Of a stretch of DNA of 64,000 bases, positions 24,001 to 37,485 are shown one piece after another. Below the pieces are notes generated by a model that was given only the letters and a program-made list of their open reading frames with translations, made no database searches and was not told the DNA's origin. Numbering within the stretch: position 1 is the first letter of the stretch; every line of letters begins with the position of its first letter. The stretch lies in assembly GCF_015832195.1 (NCBI RefSeq), contig NC_052017.1, forward strand, positions 13,220,790-13,284,789, written 5' to 3'. The DNA is from Motacilla alba alba. Lineage: Eukaryota; Chordata; Aves; Passeriformes; Motacillidae. The translations under genes and the position numbers were made by a program.

Positions 24001-27000
24001 ACAAATGACTATGACTATTGGATTATTTTTTTCCCTAGGTGTTTGGGAAATCTTTGTTCTATTTAAAAACTGTTTATGGAGAATGTGGCCAGCTAATTTG
24101 TAATACTACTGTATCTGTTTTGTCTTAAAGGATTCAAATATGATTATCCTCTGTAAAAGGAACAGATAATACTGCAGCTTTTTATAACATATTATACTAT
24201 GATCTAAGCTATCAAAATAATGTCATTGCTTGGAAGTTCAGAGTACTCTTTGCTCTTCAGGAAGATGTTAGAGCCTACAGCTCTTCGGCCTTCTTGATTC
24301 ATGGACTCCTAGACATTTTCCTTTTCTGAATTGCTTTTTTCTATTTCTATTATTTTTATTCCAATTATTCTAGCTTATTCCAACTATTTGAGATATATCA
24401 GATATATGAAACTATTTTGAATCTGAAATTAAGAACAAAATAATTAGAATTTTTATAATTTTTGGAGGACAAAGACTACTAATTCTGATTTGGAGTGAAC
24501 AGTATAATTGCATAAGTAATTTCATAATGTGTTTATCTCCTTAATCAGACAGTTTAAAAACTAAAAATACTGCATTATTTCTAAATTAGTTGACAGCAGA
24601 ACAGCAAGGTACCAGGAGCATGACTTGTGTCAAGTGGAAGTTTATTACTTGAATTCCAACACTGTACTTGATCCAAAGCAGTAGAGCTGCAGATTTGTAA
24701 AACTGTCTAAATAAATATCTGAGAGCGTGGTGGTGTGACAAAGAACTTCTCCTGCAACTGCAGAGTAGCACATAAGAGAAAGAGTGAAATATTCTGCTGT
24801 TTGTGTAAATGTTGGATTTGCAGTCTTCTGTCCAACTTTTGTACATCCACATGTGTGTAAAAATGAAGATAGACTCTCTGGAACTCTGGAACTGAGTTTC
24901 TTTCAGTGGATATCTAGGACCAGCTGTAACTGAGAATGCAGAATATTAACAATGTATGGAAAATACCACAAGTATGGGGACTTCTGGGTGCTTGACTGCA
25001 GTCTCCTCTGTGATGATTTAATATGATTTGCACCCAACAGTTCCTGTTTATGTTTGAGGTTAACTTCTGAGATGTTTAAAGCTGTCCCTGTCAATAATCT
25101 GATCCCCCTTTTATCCTTAAATTTTTGCTCTTGGATGCTTTTGTTTTCTTGTTACTGACAGGTAGCTGAAGAAGATTTTCATTCTCCTCCTAGTTTATTT
25201 GAGCCCTAAAATGTTGTTGTTACCTACAGTGTAGCAGGAATGTAGTACAAAATATTTCTGCTGGATCTTTCTGTGCATTTTATAACACCAGAGTTGCTTG
25301 TAGAGAGGCATAAGCATGAGTTTGTTTCCCTTTCAGTAAACTGTTCCATTAAGTGCAGTACTTCTTGATTATGGGGTCTGCTTTCTAGTTCTTTATTTCT
25401 TACGGCATTTTATATGTGTGTCATTTTATATGATACAGATATATATCACCACCCAGGTTTGTATATATTTCACATGGCCTTGGGATGTGCTTTAAGTGTT
25501 ATTATTTTTCTAAATATAAACACACTTTTTTTTCCCTTATGCTGTCACAACAGATAGTAAACCCAGGTGCCATTCTTGAGGAGTGTGGATTTTCTGGTCT
25601 GGTGTATTCCTGGCCCATCTGCATAGTTCAGCTGAGGGTGCTGAGTGGATGAGCTGGCTCATTCTTTAGCTTTCTCTGGATACACTTTGCTTACGGGTTC
25701 CCCACAATTTGCCTGGTGTGCACAAGTTTTGCAGTTTATTTGTGCACAAAATCCAGTGGAGATCCCTTCTGAGATTTGTGTGTGAAGGTTTATTTAGATG
25801 AGGGGGAAATGGCTTAAGGCTTGCTTTCAGCTGAGATATGGAAGCAGTGAGCTTTTCTTTGATGCTCTTGTCCAAGCTCTGCCAGGGCAGGATGGAGATG
25901 CCTCATGGGCAGAGCAGATCACACCATTGCTGCTCTTAATTCTGATAAATGACACCAGTTTTGGAACATACCCATTTCCAAACATACACGTTTTCAAAAT
26001 TTATTCACAGTGAAGAGTTTACACTTGGATGTAGTTAGTAGTTTGTTTAAATACACTGCATTGCAGCCTTGGACTTTTCTTAATGTAAGCGCTTCGCTCA
26101 GGTTGTTTTTGCTGTATGAGGTATCTCAGTCTGAATTGGAGGCAGTGGAATGTGTGGCTGCTGTGTGCACGTGGCTCTGCAAGAGGAGCCCCTGGCCAAG
26201 CCTTGGAGATAGCAGTTATGTTCCTATGAACCTGGCTGTCTGCAGTAAATGCTGCTCTTCCCAAAGCAATGTTTTCCCCTGGAAGACAGTACATTTAGTG
26301 CTGGACAAGTAGGTAAAGTCATTTCAAGGAGGAAGAAGTATTTCACTCTTGTTGTATATATTTAGGAAGCTGCTGCTGGTTCCCTCGCTTTAAACTGTTT
26401 TATCTAACTCAGAATGTTTCAAGTTATTATTCCAGACAGTCACTTAAATAAAAATAAACAATTTAAAATACATCATTAAAAAGTATGTTGTTCCCAAAAT
26501 GGAGTCAATGATGTGTCCCACAGGACCTGAAAATGAACCTCAGAATATTATGGACAATTTAAAATGGGCAGATTTAATTATAGCAGGAGTGTGCAATTAC
26601 TGAATGAGGTATGAGAGACAGGGGAAATGTTCCCATCTAAATAATGACCAGAATGTGCTTGTTCTAATAATATTCCATAACACATTTAGGGCCCTAGGAT
26701 TACAACACTTTCAGGTTATTAGAAGACGATGATAATAGTGTGTTTTATTGCCAAATTACTACCATACTCTCTGAGGTATGAAGTGATATTAATGACCGTT
26801 TTCAATAAGGAATAACATTTTGCAACATCAGTAGCATTTAACCATATTAAAATATGTTGTGTTGTGCAGTAAAGCCCTGGGGTATAGAGATGAAAACTAA
26901 AGGGTTTAATTTTGAGATGCAATTGGGAAATTATTTGGACATTCAGAAAAGCTTTAGGGTAAAAATACATTAATGAAGTAAGTTTTTTAACTGTTTGCAA

Positions 27001-29240
27001 TAAATAAAAGATGCATGTATATTACCTGATTGTAATTTTGGTTTATGAAAATGTTAAAATCAGTGCATGGCTTATATGCTGTTTAGTGTGCTATATAAAA
27101 TTTCAATTATCTACATGTCTGTTAAATCTAGAAATGAACCAATAAAAGAGAGAATTAGTACATATATGTAAATGAATGCTGCTTGGAATGCATATTAAAA
27201 ATATTTTTCATAGCAGAGGAAGCTTCACAGAATAGGTGACAAGATAACATTCAGTTTCTCTGGGAGCGTATTCTCTTAATGAGGAGAGCTCTGTGTTCAT
27301 ACAATTTACCAACAGCCATTCTTTACAGATTTGTCTGCTTCTTTAACTGTAAATATTGCAGTATTTGTTTTGCCAAGGTCAGATGCTCAGACTTGGTGAC
27401 ATTATTGTCATTGATCTAATCAACTGTAACTCTCATACCATCTGGTTAAGTTATTATGTTAATTCAGAGTAAATAAGTTAATTCCAGTCACTCAGAACTG
27501 CCAAAGATGGGAATTTTTATGATGTCAAAATATGTCTCTGAAGCTAAATAAACCCTCTGTACATCTTGTGTTTTATGGAATGTTGTAAAAACTAAAGATG
27601 TATTTTCCTATGGGAGCATCACTTTCATTTGCTTAAAACAAATCTGAGTTTTATTTAGAGTCGTAAAAATAAGGAAATCACATTGTGGTTTTATAGTTAC
27701 TGTAAAATACCATAAAATATTTCTAAGTTACCATCTTCTGTTGAGTCAGCAGCTGAAGAGTTGCATATAATACACATTCTAATTGTATATGATACCATTT
27801 TATACTATGCAAATACTGTTAAATGGGCTCCGTAGGATACATTAAGGGCTGGTTTGCAGCCATGATCTTGCATTTAATGTCAGATCTGGAAGTGTCACAA
27901 TCACAAAGCTTGACATGGATCTGTGCAGAAATAATGTGAACAACTTGCTGTCTGTTGACTTAGAGCTTTAGTTCTGCTTAGAGATATGAAAGTTAAATCT
28001 GTCCTTAATTCTGTGCTAGATCATGGAAGCTTCAGTTCTGCTCTCCCTTAATGTACAAAGATCATGATTTGAGTGAAAATTCAAGGGGTTACATTTTGGA
28101 AATCTTTGGAATTTGTTGGAAGTTCATAATGAGACTATCATTCTCGTGATGACAATGTGTCTTCATAGCATGAAGAAGCATTCAATGTTGAAGCTAAAAT
28201 CTCTGTTTTGAAATCCTGGATTAGAATCACAAGAGTCTGATGAAATATTAAGGAGTGGAAATCCTGAAATTTTAGTTAGGACTTGAATGAATCCTGGTTC
28301 AGCTCAGATTTGATGTGTATCTTTTCTTTCCATACTGTTTTGTTTTGTCAGTCTGTAGCTTTTAACCTGGGGATACTCCAGCTGTTGCTGCTTTTCTTAT
28401 CTCACAATTATTTTGGTATTTAAAATTAAAATTAGAAGTCTTGTCCTCATCATAAACAGAAACTTGGTTAGGCCATGTCAGGATAACAAAATCTGGAATC
28501 CCACAAGTGTTCATGGTTTGGAGCTGTAGGGCACTGCAGAGGTGCTGTCTGGTAGCTTGCATACAGGAGCATGGCCTTGGGAACTGTTGTGTCTAAATGA
28601 ACAGAGTAATTTAAAAGGCTCTCAGGGAAGTATTAGTGTTGGTGGCATAATATGCAAATTATGTGCTTGGCAACATGGTGTGTAATGCAATTTGAGATGC
28701 AGTTTTAACTAGTCCAGTTTTCTGCCTAATAACTTACAAGCAATATAGAGACTTAAATATTAAGCTATTTATGTTGGTCTCACAGTTTAATATGGTTTAT
28801 TTGACTGGATATTGTTTAAGTAAAAGCAAGTGTGCATATGGAGGTGCACAAGTGGATTAAATGGCTCTTGTAAGTCGTGATAATAACTTGATTTTTGTAA
28901 ACACTGGTAAGTCTGAAACGTATATGGTTTTCTGATCTCAGAAACAAGTAAATAAGCTCTTTTCTCCCATTCTGTATTCAGAGGTGCAGTTACCTGCTAT
29001 GACGTAAAACAGTAGGAAGCAGTGACCTCTTCTCCTAGCAAAATTTATTTATGCTAGAATAATATTTTTAATGCTTTTAGTTTGGCTGGCTTTGAATGAA
29101 ATGTACTGTGTCTCTACGTAAAGGTTTTTTTTTCTCTGTATTTCATAAAAACAGGAGATTGAGTAGCAAAGTAACTGTTTATTCGTCCAAAAGGTTTTTA
29201 ATGATCCCTCTCAGTTGGAGGAAGCCCCAGTATATTCACA
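21001..29240. other. Long repeat-poor intron-like stretch
   Basis: Over 8 kb with no recognisable transposon or exon. Only simple T-rich tracts interrupt it. Several blocks (about 26,490-27,000, 27,340-27,500 and 28,620-28,880) look unique and contain many homeodomain/POU-type words (TAATTA, ATGCAAAT at 28,652-28,659), the look of conserved non-coding elements; conservation itself cannot be judged from one sequence. Confidence 0.45.
23551..23599. repeat. Polypyrimidine tract (T-rich with C interruptions)
   Basis: About 49 bp of almost pure T and C (CTTTCTTTTTTTTTCTTTTT and onward). A low-complexity tract; no acceptor AG followed by coding sequence was found after it. Confidence 0.85.
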
Positions 29241-29246
29241 GGAGAT

Positions 29247-29298
29247 ACATATATGTATATATGTGTGTGTGTCTGTGTATATATATGTATATATTTTT
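29247..29298. repeat. Compound TA/TG microsatellite
   Basis: Alternating purine-pyrimidine sequence: ACATATATGTATATATGTG, then TGTGTGTCTGTG, then TATATATATGTATATAT. Such tracts are length-polymorphic and can adopt Z-DNA-like or cruciform structure. Confidence 0.85.
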
Positions 29299-29299
29299 A

Positions 29300-32200
29300 A
29301 TGCACACCAAGAGGAACCAGTTTTTCTGTACCCCTGTGTGGGATAAGTGCCCTGAGACTCCTCTCCTCTTATTTCTGGGTCCTGGAATAAATGCTCTGGG
29401 ATATCACTGATTTGGCCTGAGAGACTCAACTATTTACTTTCTAACAGGAAAAAAAATAAAAAAAAAAAAGAGAGAGATGAGTTAAATCTGAATAGAAAAA
29501 AGGAGTCCACCAGCAGAACATGGTTGCTGTGCCTCAAGACAGGAAGAAAATGATAACTATGGAGGGAAACAGAGTGGAAGTGGTATTACTCCTGCCAACC
29601 TTGGAAACAGAGTCCAGAAGGAGTTCTTAAATTTTTGTTGAACTTGGTTTGTTTTGGTTTTTTTTGATACCTTTGCTCCTGGATGGAGACAGCTGTGGCT
29701 TGGAGTAGCAGTTGGGCTTCTCCCACATACCAGGCAGTGTGGGAGACTGCACAGGGAGAAGGTGGGAGAGGAAATCCCATCCCGTTGTCCCTGCTGTGCA
29801 CTGTGGAGCCCAGGATGATGTCAGATGCCCAGGGCAGCTCTTTGCTTATGCTGCTCTGCTGGGGGTCACAGCTGGAGAGAAGCAGCTGTCCAGTGTCACA
29901 AGTCTGGTTTGGACAACTGCACCTAGCCTAGGAAGAGGATTTGGAGAAATAGAAATATTTGCAATAGTCTTAAAACCTTGCCAGACAGAGATTTCTGAAT
30001 TTTCTCATTTATAAAATCAAAGTATTCTTAGTGTACAGCAGCCAGTGCTGCTCTCACCACAGCCATTATTTAGGCCCTGGAAGCACAAGCAGCCTGCTGT
30101 TGTTTAATTTACTGAAATAAGTGTAATCCCTTAGTGAATAATTGAAATTACTGGATGTAGCCAATAGCATTAGATAGCTCACAAAGTGACATGTAGGGCT
30201 TTGGGGAAACCTCATCTTTTTGTTTTGGCTTATCAGAAGATTCCTCTTGATATTCTGCATAAAATTTATCTGTTCCATATCAAACAGAGCTGTGGGTTTT
30301 GTAGCTTAAGCAGTGACATTCCTTTCAAAATGCTGCTTGTGTGACAGATTTGCACGTGCTGGGATTGGCAGTGTAGCAGCTCCATTTTCTGCGTGGAAGA
30401 TGCAGTAACTGTTCAGCAGAGGTCACTGTGAGTTTGTGCTTGAGACATTTTAGTGCAACTTATCAAAATGTAGTACTGAAAATATTAATGTTATGACTAG
30501 GAAATTCTTGTGCCTGCCTTAGCTTTGAAATGAAACTCTGTGAATTTTAAGAAAGATCTTTTTTAGTGAAAGTAGAAAGTAGAGGCGATTGTAAGATTTC
30601 AAAGAAACCTGAATAGTCTTAAGAAATGTGGCATGTGTCCAGAATTTAATCATCTTTAGTATTACTTATCAAGATTTATCCAAATGACCACTTCTGTAGA
30701 AGCCCTTCTTCCTTCTCCTCCTTCTTCTAATTTGTGTTGCTTCTCCAGTTGCCGAAGAGCCAGGTGTGTCTGACTCTTGCACAAATGTCTTACACCTTCC
30801 CGAAGCTCGATTTCCCTGCACTTAAAAGCCCCAAGATGAAGACAGAAAAGACTATGGTTTTCCTGTTTCTTTGTTGATTTATTAAAGGCAGCATTGAAAT
30901 CAGCAGTGAGTTCCATCTATTTTCCCAACCGTGTATGTTTGGTCCTGTTCCCTTCATCATCCCAGTAAGCTTTTTAAGTTTATGCAGCAAAATAACCTTT
31001 TGCTGCTGTTTTCCCCCTTGACTGTGTACCTCTACTCTGCCATTGTCGTGGGGGGGTCAGAAGTTCTCATCTGCTGTTGGAGAACATTTTCAAGTTACAA
31101 ACAAACTAAACCACTCTTAGAGCTTCTGAAAAATGCTGGTTTAAAGGTTTTTGTTCTGCTGCTACCAACTGATAATTACAGCTGTGAAAACAGTCCTTGG
31201 AGAAATCTCAAGAGTCCCCCTTCTTCTAAAGACAGTTTCCGATTCTGATTAACCAGGAGCTAATGAGGCTTTCAAGTCTTCTGGATTTTTCACTTGATCT
31301 TAGTTCTTCAAGGGCTTGTATAATCTTATTATGGAAATAGTGCCAACAGATGTTCACAATTTTGCATCTGCTGCAGCTCTATCACTTTAAAGGCATGGGA
31401 GACTCCAGAAGGTGATTAGCAGAGAAAAGCAGGTGGAGTTAGATTGTTGCTACATGTTTGGATGGAACAAGGAGCTCTGATTCCATTCAAGAAAATACAG
31501 GAAGGAGGAGGTCATTTGACCATGGACAGTGCAGGGGAAATGACATTTGTGAAATTTACACTGGGAGTCTTTTGTAACATCGGCAAACAGAGCCTTGTCC
31601 GAACATATATATTCTCATTTCTTGTTGATCCTTTATCAGTTTTATTTTTTGTCATTGCACTGAGGTGAAGTTAACTGGAAACTCAGCATGGTGAGCTTTG
31701 CAGTAAATCATGCCTGTATTTGTGACTTAGGAAACAACCAGTTTTGGTGGTTGCCAGAAACGGGAACTGTGTCATTAGGTACAAGCCTCTGTAACTTTGT
31801 GGCTTTTCAGTTCTACTCCAGTTTACTCACAGTACCATGTTTTGAATACCAAAAGACCTCAAAGAGTGTCCTGAGGGTGGAAGGACATGTAGTGGTCAGT
31901 GGCATTTGTGTGCTCCTCCTGCACTCCATAGTGAAGTTTTCTTAGTATGCCTCATTCTCAAAGAAGCATCTGGGGCAAAGATGGGTGGCAAAGAGGTTGA
32001 TCTGTCCCTCACAGGATGAAGAATTATGTCTCCAGCAAGGACTCAGAAACTCAGACACAAATATGCAGTTACAAGTAACCTCCTTGGGCAGAGCCCCTGT
32101 GGTGGGTAGGAGTTTGTGGCCAGCAGATTGGAGGTGGAGTATGAAGCCCCCATCCATTTAGAGGGAAACAGGTACCACAAGGCAGGGGTGTACAGCTATG

Positions 32201-33040
32201 ATCAGAGCAAACATTCTGATGCTTCAAAATGGGTGGATTGAAAACAGCATTGTTGGTGTGATGTTCTCTTTGTTCCTTTCTCCGCAGGGTAATGAGACGT
32301 AGTCAATAACACAAAGTGCAATAGGAGTACTGGCTTAAACATGTATGTAAAATTTGTGGCCAGAATTTGAAAAATGTGCATAAAACTGTCAGTTCCCCCC
32401 TTGCCCACCAGTGTTTCTTCTCCGCAACTGTATCTATATATTGTTATGTCCCGGCATGGTGCCTTCCAGCTGGGTCTTCTGTAGATGAACTGTACTAATT
32501 AAGACAACATTAAGGTAGTAACTGGCTGTACCTCAGTAAGATTAGTAGCTTACTCTTAGACCGCACCTTATCACAAATTTTCCTTTGACCAGGATACAAA
32601 ATGTCCTTTTTGATTTGTCATCTTGAAATATTCATGATTGTTTCTGTAAAGATGATGGGACAGAGGCAATGCATTTTTGGAGACATCTGCATGGATAGAG
32701 GAAGGCTTTATGGAAGGCATTGATTAAAGACAAAGGTTTGTTGTCCGCAACAGGTTAGTCCATCCACAGAGCATCACTCTGTGGCAAGCCTGTGCTGAAG
32801 TATTCCTCAGCTTGTAATGGTTCAGACGTTGCTGTGCAGGTGCAGCTGGAATTCCTGGCAAAGGTATTTCTGAAGTAAATAACTGTGGCTGGGCAGGTGC
32901 AAATAGCTGATCTTCCTCATAGTCACCTGACAAAATTTACAGTTTATGGCTTTTTTCCTGTTAAAGAACTTAATACTTGCTGGAGTCTTGGCATCTTCAG
33001 AATGGAAAGATTTTGGTCTGCCCAGCTTGCTGGCTTTTTT
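29300..33040. other. Intron-like sequence with a GC-richer island
   Basis: About 29,680-29,930 is GC-rich with overlapping open frames on both strands (82 and 100 codons plus; 71 codons minus) lacking family resemblance or splice structure. It may be an old transposon fragment. The remainder is unremarkable. Confidence 0.4.
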
Positions 33041-33642
33041 TCCTTCTTTTTAAAAAATTATTATTATTTTTAAAATTTTTTATGAATTTTTTTAAACTTT
33101 AAGTAGGAGGACATAAGGATTGGAAACAGATAGCAACTCATCATATGATCCGAGCAGTGCTTGCCTGCATGGCATCAGGGTCTCATAGAAAGTGATCCTT
33201 TCAGTCATTTCTGTTCAGCTTTTGTCAGTAATCAGAACATTTTGAAATATTAAAACAGAAATTGCCAACTCATCCTCTTCTTCGTGATAAAATTTGTATC
33301 AGTTTTCTGGTCCCATTCCCAAATTTAGTAAATAGAATAGAACCCCTTCACTTGTGCTGTATTTATGGAAAATGGCCATGATTCTGGGCTTTTCTGAATA
33401 AGAGGGATGAAAAATCATGGACAGCTTATTCATAATAAGATATGGAGAAGAACATTGTGACAGCAATATAATTTTATCACTGCTGTTAAAAATATATAGA
33501 AAATGTTTCATACATGGCACTAATGGTAAAGAGCATTCTGTTTGTTAGAACTAGTACCTTTAGTGTGTGTATTAGACACATCCAAGATATGAATAAGGTT
33601 TATAGAAAAACAGCTTTTAACTATCTTATTGAAATGTATTTT

Positions 33643-33680
33643 TGTATAACTATTATGTATAACATAATGTATAACTATTA
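33643..33680. repeat. Direct repeat TGTATAACTATTA, period 25 bp
   Basis: The 13-mer TGTATAACTATTA occurs at 33,643-33,655 and 33,668-33,680, separated by TGTATAACATAA, itself a partial third copy. A small local duplication in AT-rich DNA. Confidence 0.8.
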
Positions 33681-34029
33681 GTGCTGTGGTGTGATTCTGC
33701 AGTCTTTTCAGTGACCATCCATAGTTATAAGACAAATATGTTAGTAACAAAGAAGAAAAAACTTCGAATTTCAGCAGTAGTTGTGTGCTTCAAAGCACAG
33801 TCATAGTATGGCTTATTATCCAAATAGGTGAATCCTCTTCCTAACCTCAGCCATGTTGTTACAGACTTTTAACAAAGGTAAGGCAGAGCATCTTCAGAGT
33901 CTCACATCACTGGCAGCCTTCACAGAGACATGGCATTGCAGTGACTTCCAACTGCTGCTGTTTGCACTGCACCATGAAATACTGTTCCTAATCCCATTCC
34001 CATTCCTCTCCATATCCATGTAGAGAGTA

Positions 34030-34082
34030 ATTTATTATTATTGTTATTTATTTATTCTTATTTGTTTATAAATAAATTATGA
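34030..34082. repeat. TTA/TTTA low-complexity tract
   Basis: Runs of TTATTATTATTG, TTATTTATTTATTC and TTTATAAATAAATTATG make an AT-only tract of about 50 bp. Similar shorter TTA-type tracts occur at 48,672-48,688 and 49,613-49,637. Confidence 0.75.
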
Positions 34083-37000
34083 AAGATAAAAATAAGAACC
34101 TCACCATCCCATTATTTGGTGACCAGCTGCTGTCCGGGATTCAGCTGAAGGGCAGTTGAGAAAAGTGATGGAGCAACTTCCCAAAAAAGGAGGCTTAATC
34201 TGCATGCTTGCTTCTTTAAACTTCCCCCTCTACAAAACTGTGTTTCTTTCAAAAAGGGTATTTAGTGGCCTTTGATATGCAAAGTATTGAAATGGTGATG
34301 AGCAGTGAAATAAATCTTTCATTTTATCTCTCCTTTGATTAGTTATTGACACTTTGTCTCTTTGTGATCCTCCACATATTAATATTTAATATGCAAAAGG
34401 CTAGGGAATTCAAAATCTATGCAAATCTTCCATATTCTTCCCAGCAATAACCTTGCATAAGAAGAAATATGGACTAGTTATAAGAATAAATAAAATGGCA
34501 GCTCCTCTGGACTTGGGTTGGTTTTAGTTCTTTGGAGGTTAAGTTCCACTTGGTGATAGTGGTGAGTGCTTTCTACACCTTTTCAAATGTAGATACTGAA
34601 CTGGGAGTGAAGTTAACCTTCCAAGCAATTACATATTCTCCTTTCACAACCAAGCATCACTTTCATTGCTGCTGTTTTGGAAGTATCTTTGTTTATTTAT
34701 CTGTGTATCTATAAAGATTTTGTAGCAGTTCTCAAGCAATGTCTCAGCTTGGGTTTTGTAGCTAATTATGATCTTTTCTGAAAGTGGAAAGTTGCAAGTA
34801 GTTAGCTAAATTGAATAGAATTTGGAAATGTTTTTTGGTCCAAATTTGGTAGGCGTGTGAAAACTGCTTCCCAGCTCAGGGTATCACTAATCCAATTTGT
34901 TGATTTAAAAGGTAAGATTGCTTGACTGTAAATTTAATCTAGGCAAGGTCGTTGGGAAAATTTGGAATCAGCTAAACTGGGAAAAGGAGGAATGTCTTTG
35001 TGTGGAGTACAGGCTCAATCTGCTAAAATTAATTTTCTCAGTGGAGAAGGTAAAGGCTTTCTTTCTTTTCTCTCATTTTCTCTTGATGTTTGTTGCCTTA
35101 CTACATGCATTCTTAAGCTTTCAAAACAATCAGAAAATTGGAGCTTCTTCTGAAAACCTACAAAGGAAAACCAAAAAGTTCTAAGGAAACCTGGCTGATA
35201 TTAGTGATTAATGTGCAAATTAAGATAGTAAACAGCTCAGCATTAAGGCTGGCCTGGGCTGTGGTAGTATACTATGGCAGCAATCTCTAAAAAACCCAAA
35301 AAAATTCTCTTTGACAAAGAACTGCTTTCTCTGAGAAGGCTGAACAATTCTGAAAGTGTCTGCCACTCTGCAATATGTACATACTCTTGGTCTGTTTGTC
35401 AGTACTAAATGGATTTGCTTTTAAACGAGCTAGCATATTTGCAGCCAAATTTATTTGTCCTCCTGCTGCCTCCTGCAATCAGGCATCGTGAGTATGACTG
35501 TTTAGCATCAAAAACTTTTTGACAGGAATGAGTTTGCTGCATTTCCTTTGGCTTGCAGGGTCTTGAAGCCATCAGTTACCTTAATGCAATAGAGTCTGCC
35601 CCAGCCTTGATGGACACGTCTGTGAACCTTCACCAGAAGGTGGAGATTCATATTCCTCCTCTTGATTCCTCTGAGCCATAGCAGTAACCACATGTCCAAT
35701 GGCATTTCTTCCAGACTGGGAAGCACATACACCAGGAGTGCTACAACATTTTGGACAAAATGTTGCTTCCTTATTTACAAAAATAACTGAGGAGCATAAT
35801 TTGACATAAGGACTGAATTAGTGGAGGGGAGAACTGAGCAGATGGCTTAATACTAAGATTTATGAGTCACCTGAGATGCTGAACATTAAATACTTGCATA
35901 CTTCTTCCTATTCTTAGGGATCTGTGCACTTCTAATTCCTCTAGTACCCTTATTTAGGTGTCATCTGGTGTTTTGTGACGTGTACTTTTATGAAATATTT
36001 TTGTTACAGGTCTGCAGCTGGAGTGCTAATGAAAGGTCAGCTGATCACTGTAGAAAGTCCTTTCATTTGTGTTATTGCTGCTCTCTAGGAAATGACAGTC
36101 TCTGTTAATTCACTGGCCAGCAGAAGAAATCATGTGAGGACTTACCTGCTTCAGTGCAAAGCCAGCTGGCTTCAGTGCTGAGCAAAGGTGTTTGAACTAA
36201 CCTGGGTGCAAGGATTGGCTCTGTGAATCACGCCCCAAAACTCCTAACCTTAATGCTCTCCTAAATGTCAATTTAATTTAGCTTCCTAAGTGTTGGGCCA
36301 CCTTCTTTTTTCAACTGAATGACTTTTTGATTTGTATTTATTGCTTCCATTAAGAAAAAAGAGTGAATTGAATTTAACAGAATTTTCATTTATAGAAAAA
36401 AAATAGTAGTTTTCTGGATGTCTTTTTTTCCCTTCTTCTTTTTATCCATGTAATGGGTTTTTATTTTGAGCAGGGTGTGGATATATTTCAATTTCTCTTG
36501 GCTGTGTGCCTTTCCCACCCAGCCACACGAACAAGAGGGAACATCTTTCAATTCAGAAGTTGGCAAAAATAACGGAGCAGCAAAATTCTACCCTTGGGGA
36601 GAACGTTAGGTGTTCTTTTAAGAATGTGAGAAAAGCAGCAGGTTTTTCCTTAAGGTACCTGGGGTGAAAATTGTTATCTTTGCATGGGATCTTTCATTAA
36701 CACAGAACAAAGGCAACACATGGGAAGATACACAGAAAAGTGCTACTACTTGTAGGGAATATTGGCTTTTACTTACCAGGGATTTGGGACATTTTGGATA
36801 TTCCTTATGTATATTAACCTGGAGTTTTGTAGCTGATACTGAATGATGTTTCTGTTTTTCCAAAATTCACTTTTCATCTTTACTACCCCTTTTCAGGAGC
36901 CCTGACATGACTATGAAAAATTACTTCAATCCAATAGTTTAAATTGAAAAATCATTCATTTCTGAGGAGGTGTAATAACAACACATATGGGAATAGCTTC

Positions 37001-37398
37001 CTATTTTCATATTTTATGAATAAACCAAATACAATAGATAATTCAGTTACAAAGGATCAGAGAGTTTTAGTCTTGATCAGAGGGTGCACTGATTTGTGCC
37101 ATTAAGCAATTCAAATACTTGCATTTGTCACAGATCTACCGTGGCAGATGGAGAATCCCAAGGGATGATTTGCTGAAACTCAGTAGGAGCTAAAATGTAG
37201 CTTGCAATGAAATGGGCAGCAGCAGGAGAGTGACGGGGAGAGCAGTGTAAGAGGAAGATGAGCAGCAGTCTTGCATGCTGTGTTCTGGAGCAGCGTGGCT
37301 TTTTGGGTCAAATTAATATTGGAGTTAGTGCTTCTGTTGCAAAGTTTCTGTTTGGCTGCACTCTTTTACAAAGCGCGTTAGACAAGTCTTGTCTGCAG
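34083..37398. other. Intron-like sequence, no supported gene
   Basis: Nothing recognised. An 88-codon open frame at 34,918-35,184 contains an acceptor-like (TTTAATCTAG) and a donor-like (GAGAAG/GTAAAG) site, but their phases (1 then 0) do not fit the plus-strand gene model and the sequence has no family resemblance. Confidence 0.45.
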
Positions 37399-37485
37399 GT
37401 GTTTGCAGATTTTGAATTTAAGGTTGACATGAAGAAAACTTGTTTCAAAACATCTGTTCTGCGGAGGGCTGTGGTGAGAATAGTA
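37399..37485 (+). other. Weak candidate internal exon, phase 0/0
   Basis: Acceptor TCTTGTCTGCAG precedes 29 open codons (VFADFEFKVDMKKTCFKTSV, then LRRAVVRIV) and a perfect GTAAGT donor follows (ATAGTA/GTAAGT). Phases are 0 at both ends, so it could sit between the 4.8 and 54.8 kb exons without breaking frame. Against it: the base before the donor is A rather than G, the pyrimidine tract is modest, and it is short. I do not recognise the peptide. Confidence 0.22.

Noticed and set aside
26010..26312. 100-codon plus-strand open frame with an opposing 91-codon frame
   Set aside because: Overlapping open frames on both strands reflect locally higher GC; no splice structure or family resemblance.
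34918..35184. 88-codon plus-strand open frame with acceptor- and donor-like sites
   Set aside because: The implied exon has phases 1 and 0, which do not fit the plus-strand model, and the peptide matches nothing known to me.
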